The notes: generated by a model from the sequence alone, not told the origin. DNA of 64,000 nucleotides from Escherichia sp. E4742 (GCF_005843885.1 NZ_CP040443.1:4712001-4776000); one strand, 5' to 3'. Positions 33,006 through 42,259 are shown, counted from the first letter of the stretch. Numbers and translations are program-made.

Positions 33006-34058
33006 ATGGTATTCAGAATAGCTAGCTCCCCTTATACCCATAACCAGCGCCAGACATCGCGCATCATGCTGCTGGTGCTGGTCGCAACCGTCCCAGGTAT
33101 CGCTGCGCAACTGTGGTTTTTTGGCTGGGGTACTCTCGTTCAAATCCTGTTGGCCTCGGTCAGTGCACTCTTAGCCGAAGCCCTCGTACTCAAACTGCGC
33201 AAGCAATCTGTAACTGCAACCTTAAAAGATAACTCAGCATTGCTAACGGGCTTATTACTGGCGGTAAGTATTCCGCCTCTTGCGCCGTGGTGGATGGTGG
33301 TACTCGGCACTGTGTTTGCCGTAATCATCGCTAAACAGTTGTATGGCGGTCTGGGGCAAAATCCGTTTAACCCGGCAATGATTGGTTATGTGGTATTACT
33401 GATCTCCTTCCCGGTACAGATGACCAGCTGGTTGCCGCCGCATGAGATTGCGGTCAACATCCCTGGATTCATTGACGCTGTACAGATTATCTTCAGCGGT
33501 CATACCGCCAGTGGTGGTGATATGAACACACTTCGCTTAGGTATCGATGGCATTAGCCAGGCGACACCGCTGGATACGTTCAAAACATCTGTACGCGCCG
33601 GTCATTCGGTTGAACAGATTATGCAGTATCCAATCTACAGCGGTGTTCTCGCGGGCGCTGGCTGGCAATGGGTAAACCTCGCCTGGCTGGTTGGTGGCGT
33701 GTGGCTGCTATGGCAGAAAGCGATTCGTTGGCATATTCCCGTCAGTTTCTTAGTGACACTGGCCCTGTGCGCAACGCTGGGTTGGTTGTTCGCCCCCGAA
33801 ACACTAGCTTCACCGCAGATTCATTTGCTGTCTGGCGCGACCATGCTCGGTGCATTCTTTATTCTGACCGATCCAGTAACCGCGTCTACCACCAATCGTG
33901 GTCGTCTGATTTTCGGTGCGCTGGCGGGATTATTAGTCTGGCTGATCCGCAGTTTTGGTGGCTATCCTGACGGCGTTGCCTTTGCTGTCCTGCTGGCGAA
34001 CATCACGGTTCCTCTGATCGATTACTACACGCGTCCACGCGTATACGGCCATCGCTAA
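33006..34058 (+). CDS. rsxD: Electron-transport complex subunit RsxD (RnfD-like)
   Basis: 350 residues with about eight to ten membrane helices. The SGATMLGAFFILTDPVT motif (about 278-294) contains the threonine to which FMN is covalently attached in RnfD/NqrB. The NPFNPAMIGYVVLL segment (about 119-132) is also conserved. It starts right after the rsxC stop (TAA-ATG). Inner-membrane subunit of Rsx. Confidence 0.96.
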   Translation: MVFRIASSPYTHNQRQTSRIMLLVLVATVPGIAAQLWFFGWGTLVQILLASVSALLAEALVLKLRKQSVTATLKDNSALLTGLLLAVSIPPLAPWWMVVLGTVFAVIIAKQLYGGLGQNPFNPAMIGYVVLLISFPVQMTSWLPPHEIAVNIPGFIDAVQIIFSGHTASGGDMNTLRLGIDGISQATPLDTFKTSVRAGHSVEQIMQYPIYSGVLAGAGWQWVNLAWLVGGVWLLWQKAIRWHIPVSFLVTLALCATLGWLFAPETLASPQIHLLSGATMLGAFFILTDPVTASTTNRGRLIFGALAGLLVWLIRSFGGYPDGVAFAVLLANITVPLIDYYTRPRVYGHR

Positions 34059-34067
34059 GGATAAACC

Positions 34068-34688
34068 ATGCTGAAGACTATCCGAAAACACGGTATTACG
34101 CTGGCGCTGTTCGCCGCAGGGTCAACAGGTTTAACGGCTGCCATCAACCAGATGACCAAAGCCACGATCGCTGAACAGGCTAGCCTGCAACAAAAAGCGT
34201 TATTTGATCAGGTGTTACCAGCCGATCGCTATAACAACGAGCTGGCCCAAAGTTGCTATATAGTGACTGCGCCAGCGTTAGGAAAAGGTGAACATCGGAT
34301 TTACATCGCAAAACAGGATGATAAACCGGTAGCTGCCGTTCTGGAGGCCACCGCGCCGGATGGTTATTCCGGTGCGATTCAGTTGTTGGTTGGGGCCGAT
34401 TTTAACGGCACGGTACTTGGCACCCGCGTGACAGAACATCACGAAACGCCGGGACTTGGCGACAAAATCGAACTGCGCCTTTCTGACTGGATCACCCATT
34501 TTGCGGGTAAACAAATCAGCGGCGCGGATGACGCTCACTGGGCGGTGAAGAAAGATGGTGGTGATTTCGACCAGTTCACCGGGGCGACCATTACGCCTCG
34601 CGCGGTGGTGAATGCGGTAAAACGCGCCGGATTGTATGCCCAAACGTTGCCAGCACAACTTTCTCAACTTCCGGCCTGTGGAGAATAA
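34068..34688 (+). CDS. rsxG: Electron-transport complex subunit RsxG, FMN-binding
   Basis: 206 residues. N-terminal signal anchor (about 8-26) and a periplasmic FMN-binding domain. The flavinylation motif appears as DQFTGATITPRAVVNAV (about 168-184), where the second Thr carries the FMN in RnfG. HHETPGLGDKI (about 124-134) is the other conserved block. It starts 9 bp after rsxD and is part of the same operon. Confidence 0.96.
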   Translation: MLKTIRKHGITLALFAAGSTGLTAAINQMTKATIAEQASLQQKALFDQVLPADRYNNELAQSCYIVTAPALGKGEHRIYIAKQDDKPVAAVLEATAPDGYSGAIQLLVGADFNGTVLGTRVTEHHETPGLGDKIELRLSDWITHFAGKQISGADDAHWAVKKDGGDFDQFTGATITPRAVVNAVKRAGLYAQTLPAQLSQLPACGE

Positions 34689-34691
34689 ACC

Positions 34692-35387
34692 GTGAGCGAA
34701 ATTAAAGACGTTATTGTTCAGGGGTTATGGAAGAACAACTCCGCGCTGGTCCAGTTACTTGGCCTCTGTCCGCTGCTGGCGGTCACTTCCACTGCCACCA
34801 ACGCACTGGGTTTAGGGCTTGCGACAACGCTGGTGTTGACTCTCACCAACCTGACCATCTCGACGCTGCGTCACTGGACGCCAGCCGAAATCCGAATCCC
34901 GATTTACGTGATGATCATCGCCTCGGTGGTCAGCGCCGTACAAATGCTGATTAACGCATACGCCTTTGGCCTGTATCAATCGTTAGGGATTTTTATTCCT
35001 CTGATTGTCACTAACTGTATCGTTGTTGGCCGTGCGGAAGCCTTCGCCGCTAAAAAAGGTCCGGCGCTCTCCGCACTTGATGGTTTTTCGATAGGCATGG
35101 GCGCAACCTGCGCCATGTTCGTACTGGGTTCACTACGCGAAATCATCGGCAACGGAACATTGTTTGACGGTGCCGATGCGCTGTTGGGTAGCTGGGCCAA
35201 AGTACTGCGGGTAGAGATCTTCCATACCGATTCTCCCTTCCTGTTAGCAATGTTACCGCCAGGCGCATTCATTGGTCTGGGGCTGATGCTGGCGGGAAAA
35301 TATCTGATTGATGAAAGAATGAAAAAGCGCCGTGCTGAAGCAGCTGCTACACGCGAGTTGCCAAACGGTGAAACAGGGAATGTCTGA
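34692..35387 (+). CDS. rsxE: Electron-transport complex subunit RsxE (RnfE-like)
   Basis: 231 residues starting at GTG (MSEIKDVIVQ), three bases after rsxG. It is related to RsxA, with the same LLGLCPLLAVTSTATNALG and LIVTNCIVVGRAEA Cys motifs in inverted membrane topology, and about six helices. The tail is charged and cytosolic (MKKRRAEAAATREL). Last rsx gene; its stop overlaps the nth start by one base (TGATG). Confidence 0.96.
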   Translation: MSEIKDVIVQGLWKNNSALVQLLGLCPLLAVTSTATNALGLGLATTLVLTLTNLTISTLRHWTPAEIRIPIYVMIIASVVSAVQMLINAYAFGLYQSLGIFIPLIVTNCIVVGRAEAFAAKKGPALSALDGFSIGMGATCAMFVLGSLREIIGNGTLFDGADALLGSWAKVLRVEIFHTDSPFLLAMLPPGAFIGLGLMLAGKYLIDERMKKRRAEAAATRELPNGETGNV

Positions 35388-36022
35388 TGAACAAAGCAAA
35401 ACGATTGGAGATCCTCACTCGCCTGCGTGAGAACAACCCTCATCCTACAACCGAACTTAATTTCAGTTCGCCTTTTGAATTGTTGATTGCTGTACTGCTT
35501 TCCGCCCAGGCGACCGATGTTAGCGTCAATAAGGCGACGGCAAAGCTTTACCCGGTGGCCAATACACCTGCCGCAATGCTCGAACTGGGCGTTGATGGGG
35601 TTAAAACGTATATCAAAACCATTGGGCTATATAACAGCAAAGCAGAAAATATCATCAAAACCTGCCGTATTTTGCTCGAACAGCATAATGGCGAAGTTCC
35701 GGAAGATCGCGCTGCGCTGGAAGCCCTGCCCGGTGTAGGGCGTAAAACAGCAAACGTGGTATTGAATACCGCCTTCGGTTGGCCGACCATTGCTGTAGAT
35801 ACGCACATTTTCCGCGTCTGTAATCGCACCCAATTTGCACCGGGGAAAAATGTCGAACAGGTTGAAGAAAAACTGCTTAAAGTGGTTCCAGCAGAATTCA
35901 AAGTCGATTGCCACCACTGGCTAATCCTCCACGGGCGTTACACCTGTATTGCCCGCAAGCCTCGCTGTGGCTCCTGCATTATTGAAGATCTTTGTGAATA
36001 CAAAGAGAAAGTTGACATCTGA
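35387..36022 (+). CDS. nth: Endonuclease III, DNA glycosylase/AP lyase
   Basis: 211 residues. Helix-hairpin-helix LPGVGRKTANVVL (about 114-126) with catalytic Lys120 and Asp138 (VDTHIFRV), and the C-terminal [4Fe-4S] ligands Cys187, Cys194, Cys197 and Cys203 (CIARKPRCGSCIIEDLC). All match the characterised enzyme. It removes oxidised pyrimidines in base excision repair. Its link to the rsx operon by a one-base overlap joins an oxidative-damage repair gene to the SoxR-reducing complex. Confidence 0.98.
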   Translation: MNKAKRLEILTRLRENNPHPTTELNFSSPFELLIAVLLSAQATDVSVNKATAKLYPVANTPAAMLELGVDGVKTYIKTIGLYNSKAENIIKTCRILLEQHNGEVPEDRAALEALPGVGRKTANVVLNTAFGWPTIAVDTHIFRVCNRTQFAPGKNVEQVEEKLLKVVPAEFKVDCHHWLILHGRYTCIARKPRCGSCIIEDLCEYKEKVDI

Positions 36023-36093
36023 CGAAAAGGTGTAACATCGTTATCCCATTCATAACTATTTCTCATCCTCTTACAAAACATCTTGTTAACGTC

Positions 36094-36118
36094 AATGATG
36101 CCGCCTCGCGGCATCATT
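36094..36118. terminator. Hairpin after nth
   Basis: Perfect 11-bp arms AATGATGCCGC / GCGGCATCATT with a 3-base loop CTC. It lies 71 bp after the nth stop. Only ATTATC follows on the plus strand. Confidence 0.7.
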
Positions 36119-36189
36119 ATCAGGCAATCCGTTTGTGAATAACCAAAAATGCAGGTTAATTGTTTTTTTAATAGCGAAATTTTCTATCT

Positions 36190-36211
36190 ATTCGTGATCA
36201 AGATCACATTG
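36190..36211 (+). promoter_or_regulatory. Candidate CRP site in the nth-dtpA gap
   Basis: CGTGA-TCAAGA-TCACA within TTCGTGATCAAGATCACATT: one base from the TGTGA-N6-TCACA consensus with correct spacing. It lies about 420 bp upstream of the dtpA start. Confidence 0.55.
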
Positions 36212-36631
36212 ATGTCATAATGTAAAACTATTGCTCTGTTTAAGTTAAATTTGACAAGGCATTGATTCAACCAGGGCATAAACCTACAAAACATTACACT
36301 GTCTATTTTTCAGATAATGGACTATCTCACTACATAAAACACCTTACAGTAGAACATATCGCCAAATATCAGTATCCCCCCTCTTCTGGTAGTGAAAAAA
36401 TCTGCCGTTACGTTTTTTGAAAAATTTAACGCTGGATAACATTTCAATGGGCCGATGATTTCTCCACACCAGTTATATGTAACAGATTATTACAAAGGAC
36501 TTGTCTGAAAGTGCAAGATAGTGAACATTACCTGCCGTTTCCCCTCCCACTATAACAATTGCGCGTATGTTTATTAGACATCACGCGAGAAAGCACCCCC
36601 GTTAATATGGGATGTAAAAAAAGAGGTAAAA

Positions 36632-38134
36632 GTGTCCACTGCAAACCAAAAACCAACAGAAAGCGTTAGTTTAAACGCTTTCAAACAACCGAAGGCGTTC
36701 TATCTCATCTTCTCGATCGAGTTATGGGAACGTTTTGGTTATTACGGCCTACAAGGAATTATGGCTGTCTACCTGGTTAAACAACTGGGTATGTCTGAAG
36801 CGGATTCAATCACACTTTTCTCTTCCTTTAGCGCCCTGGTTTATGGTCTTGTCGCTATTGGTGGTTGGTTAGGCGATAAGGTACTGGGTACAAAACGCGT
36901 CATTATGCTTGGTGCTATTGTGCTGGCTATTGGTTATGCGCTGGTTGCCTGGTCTGGTCACGATGCCGGTATCGTCTATATGGGTATGGCGGCGATTGCG
37001 GTCGGTAACGGCCTGTTTAAAGCCAACCCGTCCTCACTGCTGTCAACTTGCTACGAGAAAAACGATCCACGTCTGGACGGTGCATTTACCATGTACTACA
37101 TGTCCGTCAACATCGGTTCGTTCTTCTCTATGATTGCAACGCCGTGGTTAGCAGCCAAGTATGGCTGGAGCGTCGCGTTCGCCCTTAGCGTAGTCGGTCT
37201 GTTGATCACCATCGTTAACTTCGCCTTCTGCCAACGCTGGGTTAAGCAGTACGGTTCAAAACCTGACTTTGAACCAGTCAACTACCGTAATCTGCTGTTA
37301 ACCATTATTGGTGTTGTCGCGCTGATTGCGATTGCCACCTGGCTGCTGCATAACCAGGAAGTAGCACGTATGGCGCTGGGCGTTGTTGCCTTGGGTATCG
37401 TGGTTATCTTCGGTAAAGAAGCCTTTGCAATGAAAGGTGCTGCACGTCGTAAAATGATCGTTGCTTTCATCCTGATGCTTGAAGCAATCATCTTCTTCGT
37501 GCTGTACAGCCAGATGCCGACGTCTCTGAACTTCTTTGCAATCCGTAACGTTGAGCACACCATTCTGGGTCTGGCTGTAGAACCTGAACAGTATCAGGCA
37601 CTGAACCCGTTCTGGATCATCATTGGTAGCCCGATTCTCGCCGCTATCTATAACAAGATGGGCGATACCCTGCCGATGCCGACTAAGTTTGCAATCGGTA
37701 TGGTGATGTGCTCTGGTGCGTTCCTGATCCTGCCGCTGGGTGCGAAATTCGCGTCCGACGCTGGTATCGTTTCTGTAAGCTGGCTGGTAGCAAGCTACGG
37801 CCTGCAGAGTATCGGTGAACTGATGATCTCTGGTCTGGGTCTGGCGATGGTTGCACAGCTCGTTCCGCAGCGCCTGATGGGCTTCATTATGGGTAGCTGG
37901 TTCCTGACCACTGCCGGTGCGAACCTGATTGGTGGTTATGTTGCGGGTATGATGGCAGTACCGGATAACGTAACCGATCCGCTGATGTCGCTGGAAGTGT
38001 ATGGTCGCGTCTTCTTGCAGATTGGTGTCGCGACTGCCGTTATCGCAGTGCTGATGCTGCTGACCGCGCCGAAACTGCATCGTATGACTCAGGACGATGC
38101 TGCTGATAAAGCGGCGAAAGCTGCCGTAGCGTAA
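36632..38134 (+). CDS. dtpA: Di/tripeptide:proton symporter, POT family
   Basis: 500 residues starting at GTG with AGAGGTAAAA ahead. Proton-dependent oligopeptide transporter: the ExxERF motif is present as ELWERFGYYGLQG (about 31-43). About 14 transmembrane helices are expected, and the full length matches DtpA (TppB, YdgR). It imports di- and tripeptides and beta-lactam-like peptidomimetics. It is a single gene with a long leader and a strong terminator. Confidence 0.97.
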   Translation: MSTANQKPTESVSLNAFKQPKAFYLIFSIELWERFGYYGLQGIMAVYLVKQLGMSEADSITLFSSFSALVYGLVAIGGWLGDKVLGTKRVIMLGAIVLAIGYALVAWSGHDAGIVYMGMAAIAVGNGLFKANPSSLLSTCYEKNDPRLDGAFTMYYMSVNIGSFFSMIATPWLAAKYGWSVAFALSVVGLLITIVNFAFCQRWVKQYGSKPDFEPVNYRNLLLTIIGVVALIAIATWLLHNQEVARMALGVVALGIVVIFGKEAFAMKGAARRKMIVAFILMLEAIIFFVLYSQMPTSLNFFAIRNVEHTILGLAVEPEQYQALNPFWIIIGSPILAAIYNKMGDTLPMPTKFAIGMVMCSGAFLILPLGAKFASDAGIVSVSWLVASYGLQSIGELMISGLGLAMVAQLVPQRLMGFIMGSWFLTTAGANLIGGYVAGMMAVPDNVTDPLMSLEVYGRVFLQIGVATAVIAVLMLLTAPKLHRMTQDDAADKAAKAAVA

Positions 38135-38155
38135 ATTTCAGGGAAACTCTTTTAC

Positions 38156-38189
38156 AAGCCGCTAACTTTTCGTTAGCGGCTTTTTTTTT
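38156..38189 (+). terminator. Terminator of dtpA
   Basis: GCCGCTAAC / GTTAGCGGC stem around loop TTTTC, then a run of nine T. It starts 22 bp after the dtpA stop and is the strongest intrinsic terminator in the window. Confidence 0.93.
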
Positions 38190-38239
38190 GTTCAGCAACG
38201 CACTACCATACTTTAAACCACAGCCAAAAGGAGTTACCG

Positions 38240-38845
38240 ATGAAACTGTTCTACAAACCGGGCGCCTGCTCTCTTGCTTCCCATATCATCCTGCGTGAGA
38301 GCGGAAAGGACTTTACGCTCACCAGTGTGGATTTAATGAAAAAACGTCTGGAAAACGGCGATGATTACTTTGCGATTAATCCTAAAGGGCAGGTTCCTGC
38401 TCTGCTGCTGGACGATGGCACTCTGCTCACGGAAGGCGTGGCCATTATGCAGTATCTTGCCGACAGCGTCCCCGACCGCCAGTTACTGGCTCCGGTAAAC
38501 AGTATTTCTCGCTATAAAACCATCGAATGGCTGAACTATATCGCCACTGAGTTGCATAAAGGCTTTACTCCGCTGTTTCACCCGGCTACACCGGAAGAGT
38601 TCAAACCGACTGCACGCGCACAGCTGGAGAAAAAACTGCAGTACGTTAACGATGCGCTGAAAGAGGATCACTGGATTTGCGGGCAACGTTTTACTATTGC
38701 TGACGCCTATCTGTTTACTGTACTGCGCTGGGCATATGGGGTGAAATTGAATCTGGAAGGTTTAGAGCATATTGCCGCCTATATGCAGCGTATGGCTGAA
38801 CGTCCGACGGTAAAAGCCGCGCTAACAGCAGAAGGCTTGCAGTAA
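38240..38845 (+). CDS. gstA: Glutathione S-transferase, beta class
   Basis: 201 residues. Thioredoxin-fold N-terminal domain with the beta-class Cys10 (FYKPGACSLASH) and NPKGQVPAL (about 48-56), and the all-helical C-terminal domain with the conserved FTIADAYLFTVLRW (about 151-164). It conjugates glutathione to electrophiles in the cytosol and matches the known E. coli enzyme. AGGAGTTACCG precedes the ATG. It stands between the dtpA terminator and the convergent pdxY. Confidence 0.96.
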   Translation: MKLFYKPGACSLASHIILRESGKDFTLTSVDLMKKRLENGDDYFAINPKGQVPALLLDDGTLLTEGVAIMQYLADSVPDRQLLAPVNSISRYKTIEWLNYIATELHKGFTPLFHPATPEEFKPTARAQLEKKLQYVNDALKEDHWICGQRFTIADAYLFTVLRWAYGVKLNLEGLEHIAAYMQRMAERPTVKAALTAEGLQ

Positions 38846-38852
38846 TGGTTTA

Positions 38853-38878
38853 TCGGCCCGCAGGATACTGTGGGCCGA
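38853..38878. terminator. Hairpin between convergent gstA and pdxY
   Basis: TCGGCCCGCA (38853-38862) pairs with TGTGGGCCGA (38869-38878), one G-U pair, loop GGATAC. It lies 7 bp after the gstA stop and 11 bp from the pdxY stop. T-runs are weak on both strands. Confidence 0.6.
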
Positions 38879-38889
38879 CAAGACACTTT

Positions 38890-39750
38890 TCAGAGCTTCG
38901 TCGCACTGAAGTAGTGCTCTGGTTTAGCAATACGATCCTGGGCCGCTACAACTTGCAGCTCATATTCCTGCATTGCTTTGGTGGTTACCATAATTTCGTA
39001 TACCGCCGCGGTCACATGCTCCAGCGCCTGCTGCAACGTTGCGCCCTGTAGTAGTTTCACCAGCAGTAATCCGCTCGTCACATCACCAACGCCTACTGGC
39101 TGACGCATGCCAAAATCAACCAGAGGCCGGTCGATATGCCATGCTTCATCGGCAGTGACCAGCAGCATTTCAAAACGATCTGTGCTGTAACCGGCACGCG
39201 CCAGATGTTTCACCAGTACGATTTCAGGCCCCTGAGCAATAAGTTCGCGCGCAGCTTTAACCGCATCTTCGACGTTATGTACCGGATGCTCGCAGAGGAT
39301 TTCCAGCTCAACCAGATTTGGCGCGATGATATCGCTGGCAGGAAGACCGTGACGCACGTGGAACTCCGCCACACCTGGCGCAACGATACAGCCTTTTTCG
39401 GGGTGTCCCATTACCGGATCGCAAAAATATTTCGCCTGCGGATTCGCCGCTTTCACCTGACGGACAATACCGAGGATATGCTCGCCCTGCTCCGCCGACC
39501 CCAGATAGCCGCTTAATACGGCATCACAAGTGTGCAACTTATCGATGGCAGCAATGCCTTGCACAATTTCGGTTAAATGGCTGGGCGGCATAACACAGCC
39601 GGTCCATTTGCCGTATTGGGTGTGATTAGAAAATTGAACGGTGTTGAGCGGCCAGACATTCGCGCCCAGGCGGCGCATTGGAAACTCTGCCGCGCTGTTA
39701 CCCGCATGACCATAGACAACGTGAGACTGGATAGCGAGAATATTTTTCAT
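38890..39750 (-). CDS. pdxY: Pyridoxal kinase 2
   Basis: 286 residues, ribokinase-like PfkB/PdxK fold. The start MKNILAIQSHVVYGHAGNSA and the anion-hole motif GVGDVTSGLLLVKL (about 221-234) are typical. It phosphorylates pyridoxal in the salvage of vitamin B6. It lies downstream of tyrS on the same strand, with a hairpin in the 61-bp gap, so some readthrough from tyrS is likely. Nearby pdxH, another B6 gene, is upstream of tyrS. The codon before the ATG is ACG, so one residue less than the K-12 length I remember. Confidence 0.96.
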   Translation of the reverse strand: MKNILAIQSHVVYGHAGNSAAEFPMRRLGANVWPLNTVQFSNHTQYGKWTGCVMPPSHLTEIVQGIAAIDKLHTCDAVLSGYLGSAEQGEHILGIVRQVKAANPQAKYFCDPVMGHPEKGCIVAPGVAEFHVRHGLPASDIIAPNLVELEILCEHPVHNVEDAVKAARELIAQGPEIVLVKHLARAGYSTDRFEMLLVTADEAWHIDRPLVDFGMRQPVGVGDVTSGLLLVKLLQGATLQQALEHVTAAVYEIMVTTKAMQEYELQVVAAQDRIAKPEHYFSATKL

Positions 39751-39770
39751 CGTGTTCCCTGTATAAAAAT

Positions 39771-39799
39771 CAGGGGGAGTGATTTCTCACCCCCCCTTT
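39771..39799 (-). terminator. Attenuator or terminator between tyrS and pdxY
   Basis: On the minus strand a run of G (GGGGGGGTGA) pairs with TCACTCCCCCT around AGAAA with one bulge, then GATTTTTATAC. It is probably partial, allowing tyrS-pdxY readthrough. Confidence 0.6.
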
Positions 39800-39811
39800 C
39801 CACTTAATGCA

Positions 39812-41086
39812 TTACTTCCAGCAAATCAGACAGTAATTCTTTTTGCCGCGACGAAGTAAGGTATAACGACCAAACAGACGATCTTCTTCTTTAAAGAAGT
39901 ATTCTGGATCGGACTGTTTTTCACCATTAATAGTGATGGCATTAGAGGCGATAGTTTTACGTGCCTGACCACGGGAAGGTTGCAGTTCAGAATCAACCAA
40001 CGCCTGCATCAGATCAGCGCCTTTTTCCATCTCAACCATCGGTACGCCGTCCTGCGCCAGTTGTTCGAAGTCCGCTTCACTCAGCGCACTCAGAGAACCG
40101 CTGAACAGGCACTCGGTAATACGTTTCGCAGCTTGCAAACCTTCTTCACCGTGAACCAGACGCGTCACCTGCTCCGCCAGCACATACTGAGCGCGTGGCG
40201 CTTTACCGCTGTTTTTGTCTTCTTCTTCGAGGGCATTGATCTCTTCAATGCTCATAAAGGTAAAGAACTTCAGGAAGCGGTAAACGTCAGCATCAGCAGT
40301 ATTGATCCAGAACTGGTAGAACTTGTACGGACTGGTTTTCTTCGGATCCAGCCATACTGCGCCACCTTCAGTTTTACCGAACTTAGTGCCGTCTGCTTTG
40401 GTGATAAGAGGAACGGTCAGGCCAAACACCTGGTTCTGATGCAGACGGCGGGTCAGATCGATACCAGAGGTGATGTTACCCCACTGGTCAGAACCGCCGA
40501 TTTGCAGCACCACACCGTACTGTTTGTTCAGGCAGGCAAAGTCATAGCCCTGCAACAGGTTGTAGGAAAACTCGGTAAACGAAATCCCCTGATCTTCACG
40601 GTTGAGACGCTGTTTAACCGCTTCTTTGTTGATCATCTGGTTAACGGAGAAATGTTTGCCGATATCACGCAGGAAGGTCAGCACATTCATATTGCCGAAC
40701 CAGTCATAGTTGTTCGCTGCGATAGCAGAGTTTTCTCCGCAGTCGAAATCGAGGAACGGGGCAACCTGCTTGCGGATTTTGTCCACCCACTCCTGAACAG
40801 TTTCTTCAGTGTTCAGCTTACGCTCGGCAGCTTTGAAGCTCGGGTCGCCAATCAGACCCGTGGCGCCGCCTACCAGCGCAACCGGCTTGTGGCCCGCCTG
40901 CTGGAAGCGTTTCAGGCATAACAATGGAACAAGATGCCCCAAATGCAAGCTGTCAGCGGTAGGATCGAAGCCGCAATAGAGCGCGATCGGGCCTTGCGCC
41001 AGTCGCTCTGCTAACGCTTCTTCGTCCGTCACCTGGGCCACAAGCCCCCGCTCTTGCAATTGTTTAATCAAGTTACTGCTTGCCAT
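39812..41086 (-). CDS. tyrS: Tyrosyl-tRNA synthetase
   Basis: 424 residues from the ATG of MASSNLIKQL; an open frame runs 52 codons further upstream but has no ribosome site in keeping with that start, while GGAGATTTTG lies ahead of this one. Class I synthetase: HIGH motif as HLGHLVPL (about 46-53), GGSDQWGNITSG (about 193-204) and KMSKS-like KFGKTEGG (about 234-241). The C-terminal S4-like domain (about 355-424) binds tRNA. Essential. It is followed by pdxY and preceded by pdxH on the same strand. Confidence 0.98.
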   Translation of the reverse strand: MASSNLIKQLQERGLVAQVTDEEALAERLAQGPIALYCGFDPTADSLHLGHLVPLLCLKRFQQAGHKPVALVGGATGLIGDPSFKAAERKLNTEETVQEWVDKIRKQVAPFLDFDCGENSAIAANNYDWFGNMNVLTFLRDIGKHFSVNQMINKEAVKQRLNREDQGISFTEFSYNLLQGYDFACLNKQYGVVLQIGGSDQWGNITSGIDLTRRLHQNQVFGLTVPLITKADGTKFGKTEGGAVWLDPKKTSPYKFYQFWINTADADVYRFLKFFTFMSIEEINALEEEDKNSGKAPRAQYVLAEQVTRLVHGEEGLQAAKRITECLFSGSLSALSEADFEQLAQDGVPMVEMEKGADLMQALVDSELQPSRGQARKTIASNAITINGEKQSDPEYFFKEEDRLFGRYTLLRRGKKNYCLICWK

Positions 41087-41214
41087 CAAAATCTCCATGT
41101 ATATAACGACTGCACCTTTGCCGGTACACGACTTTTCGCCAGATGCGAAAGAGACATAGAATAAAGTGCCGGAATCAGGAGTACCAGCGATTAAAGCAAG
41201 ATTTTTGCATCTTT

Positions 41215-41871
41215 TCAGGGTGCGAGGCGATCGATTTTCCACGCCTCGTTTTCACGCTGGTACAAAAAGCGGTCATGCAGTCGATGCTCACCGCCCTGCC
41301 AGAACTCAACCTGTTCAAGGCTGACGCGAAAACCGCCCCAAAAACTCGGTAACGGCACTTCGCCCTGCTGAAACTTCTGCTTCAATTCCAGGAATTTGCT
41401 TTCAAGGATCCCACGCGCAGAAATACGGCTGGACTGCTTCGATACCCACGCGCCAATCTGGCTATCACGCGGGCGGCTATGAAAATATTTCATCACTTCG
41501 AGTGTCGAAAGACGTTCCGCTTTACCGGTAACCATCACCTGGCGTTCCAGGGTATGCCACGGAAAAAGCAGGCTAACGCGTGGGTTATTTTCGATTTGGT
41601 GTGCTTTACGGCTACCAAGGTTGGTGTAAAACACCATGCCTTTTTCATCGTAATGTTTAAGTAAAACAATGCGCTGATAGGGTTGGCCATGTTCATCAAC
41701 GGTGGCGACGACCATCGCAGTAGGATCGGCCAGTTTGGCTTCACAGGCCTGAGAAAGCCAGCGTTCAAAGAGGGTTAAAGGATCGGCGGGAAGATCGCGG
41801 CGGCGTAAACCGCCTTTAGTGTATTCGCGGCGCAGATGCGCGATTTGCTGCAATTCGTCGTTATCAGCCAT
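41215..41871 (-). CDS. pdxH: Pyridoxine/pyridoxamine 5'-phosphate oxidase
   Basis: 218 residues. FMN-dependent split barrel: RIVLLKHYDEKGMVFYTNLG (about 67-86) binds FMN, and the C-terminal PSFWGGFRVSLEQVEFWQGG with the final RLAP is the PdxH signature. It oxidises pyridoxine and pyridoxamine phosphate to pyridoxal phosphate, the last step of vitamin B6 synthesis. It is read toward tyrS and pdxY, grouping PLP supply with the tyrosyl-tRNA gene. Confidence 0.97.
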   Translation of the reverse strand: MADNDELQQIAHLRREYTKGGLRRRDLPADPLTLFERWLSQACEAKLADPTAMVVATVDEHGQPYQRIVLLKHYDEKGMVFYTNLGSRKAHQIENNPRVSLLFPWHTLERQVMVTGKAERLSTLEVMKYFHSRPRDSQIGAWVSKQSSRISARGILESKFLELKQKFQQGEVPLPSFWGGFRVSLEQVEFWQGGEHRLHDRFLYQRENEAWKIDRLAP

Positions 41872-41929
41872 GGTTTTCTTTACAGATTGTCAGTGGGTGA
41901 CGCTATTGTGCGCCGCCCCTGGAAAAATC

Positions 41930-42259
41930 TCAACGCTGTGGATTTTGTAACTGACAGTTATTCAAGACGATGCGGTCACGTTTATAGACCGTCGCCTCAT
42001 CACCTTTTGACCAGAAAACGTAGATACCGTCGGTATAACGTGCGCCAGACGCTGAAATACCCTGTTTAAGGTGCAGCAGTTGATTATCGTAAACAAAATT
42101 AACTTCCTGACGCGGATTATTCAGTTTGACCGTCAACGGTTTTTCATCACACTGGTATTCCAGCGTATCAGTTTGCATGCGCTCAACCAGTTGATTAAAC
42201 GCGCCACAGCCGGTAAGAAATACCGGCAGACAAAGTAGTAACAGTTTTTTCATAAACAT
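41930..42259 (-). CDS. mliC: Membrane-bound inhibitor of C-type lysozyme (lipoprotein)
   Basis: 109 residues from the ATG of MFMKKLLLLC; an earlier in-frame ATG would put the signal peptide behind a charged stretch and is rejected. The lipobox LTGC around residue 18 makes it an outer-membrane lipoprotein. The mature part has the MliC/PliC conserved blocks YQCDEKPLTVKL and SGARYTDGIYVFWSKGDEA. It inhibits host c-type lysozyme in the periplasm. Formerly ydhA. Confidence 0.94.
   Translation of the reverse strand: MFMKKLLLLCLPVFLTGCGAFNQLVERMQTDTLEYQCDEKPLTVKLNNPRQEVNFVYDNQLLHLKQGISASGARYTDGIYVFWSKGDEATVYKRDRIVLNNCQLQNPQR

Larger units (their letters stand above)
36023..36631. other. Long intergenic region between nth and dtpA
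   Basis: 609 bp without a protein gene. It holds a terminator-like hairpin for the rsx-nth operon (36094-36118), a CRP-like site (36190-36211), and AT-rich sequence with several possible promoters. dtpA is reported to respond to OmpR. I could not fix the OmpR sites or the start of transcription. No ORF with a good ribosome site is seen. Confidence 0.6.

Noticed and set aside
31764..33143. 459-codon minus-strand open frame across rsxC
   Set aside because: Same cause as above; low-complexity Phe/Leu/Ser translation with no recognisable domain.
41087..41242. 52-codon extension of tyrS
   Set aside because: No ribosome site and not part of the synthetase fold; the start at 41086 gives the standard 424 residues.
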